DNA of 64,000 nucleotides, from contig NC_083577.1 in assembly GCF_027579695.1 (NCBI RefSeq), forward strand, positions 58,392,283 through 58,456,282, given 5' to 3'. This document shows, piece by piece, positions 33,926-44,100 of this stretch. The DNA is from Neoarius graeffei (lineage: Eukaryota; Chordata; Actinopteri; Siluriformes; Ariidae). Every line of letters begins with the position of its first letter. Position 1 is the first letter of the stretch. Below the pieces are notes generated by a model. The model was not told the origin of the DNA. It saw only the letters and a program-made list of their open reading frames with translations, and made no database searches. Both the position numbers and the translations under genes were made by a program.

Positions 33926-34200
33926 AGCAAAATCATCTCATTATTATTATTAGAGTTTAAATCACAACTGTAATCAGTCTTCTCGTCGTTATAGTGGAAG
34001 AAACGGGCTTCCAAGGAGGCCGTGAGACCGCAATCAAGGCGAATAATCGCGAGACTTGAGCTGTGGCTTTAGTGCTCGTTTAATGAGGGTCACGCGACTG
34101 CCACTGCCTTGCGGAAATCATGGCTCAAATTCCAAATCACTTCCTGGTTCAAATCACTTGTAGTGCACGAGCTGTAGAAATATTGGGTCACGTAATTATG

Positions 34201-34700
34201 CTGCATTCATGTGCTATGGGAAGAAGATATTTTCCAGTTGGGAAGTGGTATTTACCAGTGTGTTGTGTTCACATGCTTTTGTTGTTGTTGACAAATTAAA
34301 GATGGTGGACCAGATTCAAGTTAGCAATAGTTAGTTAGCTATCGTTAGCAATAGCGTCTGCTCTGGATAGGTAAAAACCATAACACATTTTTAAAGGAAA
34401 CGGATTTCTAACGTATTATATTACACTTGTTAATGACGCAACATTGCATAGACACAAAAAACTACCCACTAGTACTAGTAAAAAAAACACTTTAGTAGCG
34501 TACAATGCTTAACATTCAAGTGTCTTGTACCGCTCGCCGCCATGTTGAAAAGGTTAAAGTTCATCTCATCTCGGCAACTCGTGTATCAAAATTTTCTACG
34601 AGTTGCCCAGTGGAAAATACCACAAGAGGGGGCGTTCATGTGTGCTTTCCATGTCGGCATTTGGTATTTACCATAATTCCCATAGCACATGAACGCAGCA
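34201..34700. mobile_element. 500-bp MITE with TTA target duplication
   Basis: The left end is TGCTGCATTCATGTGCTATG and the right end is its near-perfect complement (catagcacatgaacgcagca). TTA flanks both sides (34198-34200, 34701-34703), as in Harbinger-type elements. No ORF of note. Confidence 0.85.
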
Positions 34701-35137
34701 TTAGACCTGAACGTTAGCGGTAGCTAGTTTTTCATTTCCTGTCTAGTGTTTATTTTTTTAATAAGAACTAAATTCACTCTGGTGAGCTTCAGTATCAGCT
34801 GTAGGAAGTTTGGGAGTGCAGTAATATAAATGAGCTGTGCACTCTGAGCTCAGATTACGGAAGCCGAGAGAGGCCCTTCATATAATCCTTTTTTTATTCA
34901 CCTTGTTATCCCGAGATAACGACATAATTAATTCAGGATCTCGAGAAAACAGCACAACTAATTCGAGATCTCGAGAAAATAAAACAATTATTCCGTGATC
35001 GCGAGAAAACAAAACAATTAGTTCATGATCTCGAGTAAACAGCTGAGAAATGGTTCATTCAGGTGCGCCAAGGGACTTGTGATATGCTGACTTTGGGGCT
35101 ATTTCTTATTCTGTATAGACGCAACTTTGGTCATTAG

Positions 35138-35292
35138 AATGTCTGGAATAATCGATCACCTAATAAGGCAGTATTTTGATCAGGGATTGACACAGGGAGA
35201 GATTGCATTAAGTCTTTTAATAAGGGATAATTTCAAAATTAGTCCGCGGCACCTCCGCAGAAGACTGGCCCTCTCTCTCAAAGCATCGTAAA
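35138..35292 (+). pseudogene. N-terminal exon of an integrase-like transposase
   Basis: Open from an ATG at 35138. It contains IIDHLIRQYFDQGLTQGEIA and FKISPRHLRRRL, a helix-turn-helix-like head I associate with IS3-type integrase transposons of fish. It then stops. No catalytic DDE domain is present in the element. Confidence 0.55.
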
Positions 35293-35679
35293 AAGCCATG
35301 TCTCACTCCGTAATGTGAAGTCCAAGGTGGCTGGCAAAATCCTTAAAGAAATTTTTTCTTTGTTATTACTCTAACATGCTCCTATACTACATGTCTCTCT
35401 TGCCCCATTTGTTTTTTTTTTTTTTGCTTTTTGAGGTTTTTTTTTTTTGTGTCGTGATATATTGTTTGCTTTTTCCCAGATATATGTCTCCTCTACGAGA
35501 TGCTGTAATTCATATACTACTTTAATAAAAAAAAATAAATAAATAAAAAAGAAAAAAAAGAAGGAAAGAAAAAAAAAAGAAAAGAAAAAAAAAAGCCATG
35601 TCTGCTGTTACATGTCCGCCAATTTCTAAGTCTTCGTTGTCTGACCCACAGGGGGCGCAGCTCTGCTAGAAATCTCAGC

Positions 35680-35865
35680 TGTTTTCTCGAGATCATGAAA
35701 TAATTTTGTTTTCTCAAGATCACGGAATAATTGTCTTGCTTTCTCGAGATCACGGAATAATTGTCTTGTTTTCTCGAGATCACGGAATAATTGTCTTGTT
35801 TTCTCGAGATCTCGAATTAGTTGTGTTGTTTTCTCGACATCCTGAATTAATTATGTCGTTATGTC
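35680..35865. repeat. Tandem 30-bp units within the right inverted repeat
   Basis: Six imperfect units with core ctcgagatcacggaataatt, mirrored by about four units at 34920-35045. Confidence 0.9.
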
Positions 35866-35929
35866 GGGATAACAAGGTGAATAAAAAAAGATTATATGAA
35901 GGGCCTCTCTCGGCTTCCGTATCAGGTTA

Positions 35930-36414
35930 TAATTAAAGCTGTAATATAATATTATTATAACAAGCGCACTGGGGTTCAATGTGAGCGCCGCCTCTCCAGT
36001 GGGCGGAGCTAATGAAAGCCATCTCTAAAGTTTTGCAGTGAAAATAAACAGCCGGAGATTTGGACCTGGAGTTTATTACACGACTGTAATTATTTTCTTT
36101 CTTTTTTTTTAAATTATATATTGTGTCCGGGATGTGTTTTGGGAAGTGAAGAGCAGTTGATGTCGTTTATTGAACCTTCATGGATGTGCAGGACGAGGAG
36201 GCGATGAGCTTTGGCTCTGGATTAAAGGCTGTGTGTTAGAAAGAGCAGCTCTGCAGTGGTTTGTTCAGAGAGAGCTGGTGACTTTATTGCAGCTGGGATG
36301 GACCGAGAGAGGAGTTCTTCACTACAGGATAGCGTTCATTACTGTTGGTAACAAACCAAGTCCAAGTTTTGTCTGAAATTTTACTTGGAGGTCGTCTCTT
36401 TTTTCGACCTCATC
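35930..36414 (+). promoter_or_regulatory. Putative itgb5 promoter and 5' UTR
   Basis: The stretch just upstream of the itgb5 ATG is locally richer in GC and CpG around 35965-36020. It has a GC box (GGGCGGAGC at 36001). No clear TATA box. The transcription start cannot be fixed from sequence. The IS3EU-like element ends at 35921, immediately upstream. Confidence 0.45.
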
Positions 36415-36487
36415 ATGTGGAGTTTGTGGCTTTGTGGTCAGCTTTTAGCTGGAGTTCTACTGTACATGTGCAGTCACACGGTCAGAG
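36415..36487 (+). CDS. itgb5: itgb5 exon 1: signal peptide
   Basis: From the ATG it encodes [20 protein letters not shown] and four more residues, a hydrophobic signal peptide. Donor gtgaga. Phase 1. Confidence 0.8.
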
Positions 36488-39400
36488 GTGAGAGCTTTCC
36501 TTATTATTTATCTCTTTGGTCTCCATGTTTGCTCGTTAATCTTCATACCGTCCACATGGTCTAGGTGTTAATGTATGTGTTGGTGGCGGTGCCACATCTT
36601 GTGAAGAATGTCTCCGGCTTCACCCGACCTGCGCCTGGTGCTCCCAAGAGGTAAAACCCAACACAGTTCACTTCATCATCATTCACTTGTAGTAGCTCTC
36701 TCACTCACTCACACAGGAAAAAAAAATACTAAACAGTGTCTTACTGTGATACCCTCTCGAACTGGGCTTCTCAAGCTTTCTGCAATCATTAACCCGTTTA
36801 AAGATCATAGCCAAGGGTCGGAGGTGAAACGTAGAATATCAACTTTATTATCTAGAAGAACGACCCAAAAAGCGAATTCAGTCTTCCTGGTGTCTAATTT
36901 GCACCCTTAAATTGAATAAAACAGTTAAAATGTACTCTTTTTTGCCCAATTTCCGAAGGTTTGTTTACATCTCACTTATGCGCACTTTCACCACCAGGGG
37001 GCAGTCGTCATGACGTCATTTAAGCCAAACAGACTGGGAGCAGTTGTGTGTGTATTGTTATTGTTTTCAAGGCTGTATGTTCATCATGTTTGGAAAGCCT
37101 AAAACACTCCACTAACCCCAAAGGTATTAAAACCAGAAAACTTTGTGAACGTTTTGATATATCATGAAATCTCAAGCGGGGCGGCACGGTGGTGTAGTGG
37201 TTAGCGCTGTCGCCTCACAGCAAGAAGGTCTGGGTTCGAGCCCCGTGGCCGGCGAGGGCCTTTCTGTGTGGAGTTTGCATGTTCTCCACGTGTCCGCGTG
37301 GGTTTCCTCTGGGTGCTCCGGTTTCCCCCACAGTCCAAAGACATGCAGGTTAGGTTAACTGGTGACTCTAAATTGACCGTAGGTGTGAATGTGAGTGTGA
37401 ATGGTTGTCTGTGTCTATGTGTCAGCCCTGTGATGACCTGGCGACTTGTCCAGGGTGTACCCCGCCTTTCGCCCGTAGTCAGCTGGGATAGGCTCCAGCT
37501 TGCCTGCGACCCTGTAGAACAGGATAAAGCAGCTACAGATAATGAGATGAGATGAAATCTCAAGCCTTTTTTTTCTTTCTTTTTCCTTCTTATTTTTCTA
37601 TTCTTGGAATGTAAAGTTATGTAAGGTAACTCTCTTTTTGTCCTGATATTTTGTAGTATAGCTGTATATAGTGATGTACTGTTTCTCAAAAAAAAAAAAA
37701 GTTCTGTGCTTACTTGCGAACCGAGCACATGTACGGACTTTGGTTGTGAGAGGCTGTGTAAAATGTCTGAAAGCGAGAGTGATTTTGAAGTAGGAACTCT
37801 CCAAATTGAATATCGAGAGGTGAAACCATATATGTATGAACCTATGGCCGTTGCGAAGCAATCGGTGAATGTGGCTCACTGGTTTGACCATGCGGCCTCG
37901 GAATCGGACAGCGACTCGGCCGACTCTGATCGCAGTGACCCCGGACCTCAACAAGACTCGCGCCCAAACACTTTATCCTGGTAGTTATGATAAATTCCTA
38001 CTTTCATCGTAATACTAAATAGGGCTGTCCCAAACGGTTATTCTTTAAACGATTAATCTAGCGATTTATTTTTTTCAATTATTCGACTAATCTAACGACT
38101 AATATTTTGATTAACCTAATAATAATTTTATTGCAGGGTGGCACGGTGGTGTAGTGGTTAGCGCTGCCACCTCACAGCAAGAAGGTCCAGGTTCGAGCCC
38201 CGTGGCCGACGAGGGCCTTTCTGTGTGGAGTTTGCATGTTCTCCCCGTGTCTGCGTGGGTTTCCTCCGGGTGCTCCGGTTTCCCCCACAGTCCAAAGACA
38301 TGCAGGTTAGGCTAACTGGTGACTCTAAATTGACCGTAGGTGTGAATGTGAGTGTGAATGGTTGTCTGTGTCAGCCCTGTGATGACCTGGCGACTTGTCC
38401 AGGGTGTACCCCGCCTTTCGCCCGTAGTCAGCTGGGATAGGCTCCAGCTTGCCTGCAACCCTGTAGAACAGGATAAAGCGGCTAGAGATAATGAGATGAG
38501 AATATTTATTCTTTAATGGAAATGTCTTATTTGATCTTGACCTGATTTTGTAAATTCAGTTGCTTATTTGTATTTTTATGTCTAATGTGACAATGTGTTG
38601 AAACTTGTTTTTTGCTGCCATTCTTGTCCAGGTCTCTCTTGTAAAAGAGATGTTTGATCTCAGTGGGACAAACCTGGTTAAATAAAGGTTATAAATAAAT
38701 AAAACAAAACACTTTCCAAACTCAAAAAGCAAGATCTTTTGGTGAGATTTTGGATGTGACATTTTTGAGGGCAGCTTTCACTTTCTCTGTGATGGCCAAA
38801 TACTACTTGTCTATTAAATCCATGAAGTGATGCCTGGAGGGAAGTGCATACCCTGGGTGAAAATGTTTTTATCATATCACGGCAGCCTTCACCTTCCACA
38901 GTGGAGAGGGGTCTCATGTCCTTTACAATCATCTGTAACCTGCTGTCAGTAAGGTCTGCAGCCATCTGGGGATCGCAGGGATTTGAGGTCCTTTTACGAA
39001 AAAAATCCCCCACACTGCTTGTCTGCTCCTAAAAAGATTAACATGATGCACATGAATAATGACAATAGCAAATATGAAACCTGATATTATAATTTCTAAA
39101 CTATTGCTGTGTTGATATGCCGTGCATCTATTCAGAGATATTGGTCCTCAAATTCAATAGGATTTCTATCTCTAGGATTAAGTTAAATCAGTGCAATATT
39201 TTTTACTTGATGAATTGCTTCAGTAGGCCGATAGCTGCTAAAAGCTGGAATAATTTCAAAACTAGAGAAACATTTTTATCATCACCACTGGCAAAGGTAG
39301 CTCATAGTTAGGCTTACATCAGTGAGCAAGGAAGCTACATTCTGGGCAAACAGTTGTAAGTGATAATTTGGCTCACTCGCTCATGGAATAAGTAAACAGA

Positions 39401-41155
39401 AAGAAAACATTAAACAGTGTTATTAATGTCAGCTACAGTAGCGGTGCAGAATTTGGTATGATATAAAAAATTACACAAATCAATGGATTGACTGTGGTAA
39501 CATTTCCCGGCTTGGGTGGAGAAGAGGCAAAGAAAGTAAACAGAACTTATGGAGTTTTGCTGCCATCTTGACTCACTGCACCAGGGTGTTTTCCTCTTCA
39601 CGTGCTCGTGCATGACTGTCGTGCTAGAGTGATATGCCAGATGCACTTTGCGGAGTCTGCAGACTACCCCACTGTTGGTGTCAAGATTAAAGTATTCCCA
39701 AACTTTGGATGACCATGTGCGAGCCTTTTTTGCCACGTGTTGCTCCACACGCTCCGTTGTACTGCTGGTAGACACAGCCATGTTGCTCAAGTAGATTACA
39801 CAGACGCAAATTATTCACGTAATCAATTACGTCAGCGTGTCGTCCCAGCCCTTGCTCTGCGTTTTTGTATTCGGTTAAACCAAAGACGATTGATATAAAC
39901 GGTCCTATTTGAAAGTTCCGGTTTTGTTCTATGAACATTTACCCTGTGTGGTTTTACACAACGTGTTGACATTAAAATTCCACGTCGAATGATTTTTATA
40001 ATCGACAACGTTGATTACGTCGGATAATCGTCCCAGCCCAATACTAAATAAGAGCCCTTTTGAAGAATAATTAAACCGCCCTCCTTAGTGGATATACCGG
40101 TAGGTAACGATTACTGGACAGTGCGCCGGTAGGCCACATTAGCCTGCCATCCGCGGCATTATACCTTTTATAGCCTACTCTAAGCGAGGAAATATCCCTC
40201 TTGTCTCATTTCCACAATGATTGTACAGGATCCCTCAAGATTCTTGACTTGTCAATTCCAAGTAAACCTCCTGTTTACCTCCAATCTTCTCCTTTTTGCT
40301 TGAGCGTTGCTGCTCCGTTTTTTCTTTGACTGCTTGATTTTGTTTCACGCGCACAATCCACTCTCTCCGCCTTGTTTCCTTTTTCGGAAAAAGCCAACCC
40401 TCTTGCTCCGCCTCTTCTCCTCTTCCGGAAAAAGCCAATCCACTCTCTCTGCCTCTTCTCCTCTCTCGGAAAAAGGTAAAAACTTCTTCCTGAACCGGTC
40501 CCGTTGTTGCAGTTCACTGCACAACAATAAGGCATGGTTTTTCTTTGGAAATTCCCGAACACACGTCTGCACTCAAGCTGAACGGCAATGTAAGTAAACG
40601 GAAGTGGGCTCAATTCAAGCAGTTTGTTTGTCTTGAATGATGTCACGCACCGAGTGGTCACGAAAATCGCCGATCAGAAATTTGCCGCGATCCGCACTAA
40701 CTTATTTTAATTATTACTTATTAACAAAACTTCTTGGGACCAGAAGAAAATTACAGAGGGTTTTTTAACATATAAAGTTTCAAATGTGCATAAATTGAAA
40801 ACTGTTGCCTATGACCTTTAAATGTCCCACATTTCACAAACCAATTCCAATCATAATCCAACTACAACAGTGGCTACAGTTATCGACATCTTTTGGCCAT
40901 TGCAAAAGTAGAAAAGACTTTCAGTACATAAATTGTGCATGAATAATTTACTCTAACCTCTGGAACACTCTGCCTCCTCACATCTGCAACTCTGATTCTC
41001 TCTCCATCTTCAAGTCTAAACTCAAAACTCACCTGTTTAAGATTGCTCACTCACTTTAACTTCTATTACACTCTCCATTGTTTTTGTATGTCGATTTTTA
41101 TTTGTTTTATTCATTGTATAGCGTCCTTAAGTGTCTTGAAAGGCGCTTATAAATA

Positions 41156-41195
<40 letters not shown>

Positions 41196-44100
41196 TAAAA
41201 AATACTTGAGTCCTGATTACAGATCAGGTGACACCCAGATGATTAAAAAAAATCCATCATCGGTATGTGGTATTAAGTTACCAAAACATTAATTTTTAAA
41301 TAAAAACTTGTTTTAAGCCAGTATCTCACTGGGCTGCGACAGCTTGCGACAAATTGCGAATGTCATTCGCGAGAGAGTTTCAAAAGTGTCTTGAAACATT
41401 CGCAGGGCTTCTCAATTTCCTTGCGTGAGTCGCAAAGTGTCGCTCCTTCGTCGCTGAAATTTTGAACATGTTCAAAAAATTCATGCGACAAAATTTCTCT
41501 CAAAATAATGCGTCGCTGGTGTCGCAAAGCCGTCACGAACCCTTCTCAAGTCAGTTTCCATGAGGCTTCCTCTACTTCCCTGCCTGCCGAGGGAAAGCCG
41601 GGCTGCGACAGCCTGCGACTAGTTGGAGACACAACAATTGCGGTAAAATATGCAAATATCAATTCTGTGTGATTCCAAGTGAGAATTGTCGCTAATTCAC
41701 GTTTTATCGCAATCGTTGTTTCCAACTGGTTGCTGGCTGTCGCAGCCCAGTGAGATACTACCCTTACACAGACTTGTATTTAGTACAAAATATCTCATTA
41801 TCTCTAGCCGCTTTATCCTGTTCTACAGGGTCGCAGGCAAGCTGGAGCCTATCCCAGCTGACTATGGGCGAAAGGTAGCCTGGGAAATCCCATGCTGCTT
41901 TGCACAATCGTTCCGATCTGAAAAGACAGCATGGAAACTATGGTCTAAAGGCTCGCCTGAGTTAGGGAGCCAATCAGAGAGTGGGGAGGGGTGGAAAGAC
42001 GGTGACGCGTACTACTCGACAAACGGAAGCTTGTAGTTTATTTGGGACTGTTTACGGATCACATTTAACATGGTGGCGAGCGATACGAACCAAACTTTCG
42101 ATCAAGCTTTGTCTTGCACAAACGGCAGTAATTGTTCGGTGCCATTGTTTTCCTATTTTTGTTTTGCCTTCTCTTTCTCCTTCCTTCCCTTCTTCGCCTC
42201 TTCGTCTTCTTCGTCGCTCTAACTACGTCATCGGGTACAACTGCCATGATTGGCCATGGGCTACGTATACGCCAAATGATAGACATTCGCAACGTCCAAT
42301 AAACGGCCGTTGACAATCGTAAACCACACCTCCCCTACGAGAAATTCAATAGGCGGATTCCAGACCATATTTCACTTGTGATATGGTCTGGTGTTAACCA
42401 GACTAGGCGAAAGGCGGGGTACACCCTGGACAAGTCGCCAGGTCATCACAGGGCTGACACATAGACACAGACAACCATTCACACTCACATTCACACCTAC
42501 GCTCAATTTAGTCACCAGTTAACCTAACCTGCATGTCTTTGGACTGTGGGGGAAACCGGAGCACCCGGAGGAAACCCACATGGACACGGGGAGAACATGC
42601 AAACTCACAGGAAGGCCCTCGCCGGCCACGGGGCTCGAACCTGGACCTTCTTGCTGTGAGGTGACAGTGCTAACCACTAGGGCTGGGTATCGCCAGATAC
42701 CTCACGATACGATACTATGGCGATATTTTGCCCACGATAACGATAATATCACGGTACAGCGATAATCGATATATTGCAAGAAATTTCAACCACATCACGA
42801 TATCTGTGTCACTGAAGAAAATCAGAATTTATTGACCACTGTAAAATTACATTTCACATACATAACTACACACTCTTGCCAGACATATATTTGTCTGTAT
42901 TCCACTGCTGGCAAAACCAAGAGTTGCTTCACTACAACATACAGAAAATTCCCATTTCTGTGCTAGTATTCTCAACTTTTCTGTAAGCATGGACACATCA
43001 GTGCTGCTTAACAAGCAGAATCAAATTGTTTTATGAAAACTTAAAACTTGCACTGCAGACTGCACATACATTTCAGTGCTAACACTAATATCAATTTGTT
43101 CTTTGTAAACTTGAGAACATATACCTGAGAACATTTAACTTGTGCTTATTTTGCAGGAACAACACACTGTCTGAAACACATTGAAAAGTGCAGTGGGCAT
43201 CTTAGTCTCCCTGAGCACAATTATGAAACAAAGTGCAGTGTGGGTCAGTGTCCACACACTGAAACTGAACTGAAACCTCAGTGAATCATGTTTCTTCTGA
43301 ACTTTGAGTAAATACTCAAAATAAAATGCAGTGTCTCACACACACTAAAACTGAAAATGCAAGATAAAGTGCAGCTTCTTGCCTTTGGCCTTAAATGACA
43401 AAATTAAGTTCACAGTTACAGTAAGTCACACATCACTGAAGTAGACGGGAGGACTTTGGCGCTGTCCAGTGTAGTTTGCTTCGGGTCGGGTTTCAGCGGC
43501 TCCGGCTGAGCTAATATGTCGGGGTGGTGTCGTGCTAAGTAAGTTCGCAAGTTTGTTGTGTTACCTGAATATCTAATTGGAGCGAAACAGGTTTTGCAGA
43601 GTGCATACTCTTTGTCCAGCTCACTGTTTTTTTTTTTTTTTTTTTTTCTCCTTTCCTTTGGAATCCAAAGTGCCTCCAAACATCTGCCTTAAAGTTCGGT
43701 GGCGTCTCTAGGTTTACGTTAACAGCCATGCTTGCTTGTTTTTTTTCCTCACTGCAACCGCCGGGGGAAAAAAGAGAAGACGAAGAGTGCCTTGCAGTGA
43801 GGGAGCGGCACAGTGACACCTCGCGGAGTGGAGGTGCGGAAGTCGTACTGGATTTACAACCCATCTGAAACATGATTTGAGCAATTCCAGCGTTATGGAC
43901 GTGACACTTGAACTCAAAATGGCAACAAATGACCCAGTGCATGTTTTATTGTCTCCCAGTATTTAAACAGGTGTTGCATATTTTAAGGCTGTACCATACT
44001 GGAGAAGTGATAGAACAAGAACAATTCCCATAGTACATCTAGGGCATGCCAGAAAATGCCAATAAAAGATGCGTTATGGATGTGACAGAAAAAGTATCAC

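Larger units (their letters stand above)
32665..34106. repeat. SINE block flanked by a direct duplication of about 170 bp
   Basis: The unit aaatcatctcattat...agggtcac at 32668-32832 recurs at 33930-34095 with scattered differences. Between them lie three minus-oriented SINEs, each preceded by an atccatccatccatt tract: about 32845-33200, 33205-33555 and 33560-33925. Confidence 0.85.
34856..35921 (+). mobile_element. DNA transposon with long repeat-rich inverted ends (IS3EU-like)
   Basis: The ends are TACGGAAGCCGAGAGAGGCC and its exact complement. The flanks are TCAGAT (34850-34855) and TCAGGT (35922-35927), a 6-bp duplication with one change. The inverted repeats are about 180-240 bp and are built from a roughly 30-bp unit with the core tttctcgagatcacggaata (four units on the left, six on the right). 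The 6-bp duplication and the small helical ORF inside suggest an integrase-type eukaryotic transposon such as IS3EU. The assignment is from memory and tentative. Confidence 0.7.
36802..40817 (+). mobile_element. Kolobok-like transposon with P2X7-like and THAP ORFs (family 3)
   Basis: TTAA lies at 36798-36801 and 40818-40821. The ends are AGATCATAGCCAAGGGTC and, reverse-complemented from the right, AGGTCATAGGCAACAG. It is interrupted by a SINE (37178-37551) and a hAT element (38020-40040). Without these it would be about 1.6 kb. A plus-strand ORF at left and a minus-strand THAP ORF at right converge. Confidence 0.7.

Noticed and set aside
34900-35860. CRISPR-like array of 30-bp repeats
   Set aside because: The units are adjacent without unique spacers, are mirrored at both ends of an element, and the genome is vertebrate.
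36170-36376. 68-codon ORF just upstream of itgb5 as a separate gene
   Set aside because: It lies in the presumed promoter and 5' UTR. No motif, and no separate splice context. An upstream ORF effect is possible but not supported.
40235-40661. Possible host gene with a THAP domain
   Set aside because: It lies inside a TTAA-bounded element, is frame-broken and repeat-expanded. It is better read as transposon debris.
42065-42316. Arg/Lys-rich frame inside the hAT MITE
   Set aside because: It arises from a CT-rich stretch in a non-coding MITE. No family resemblance.
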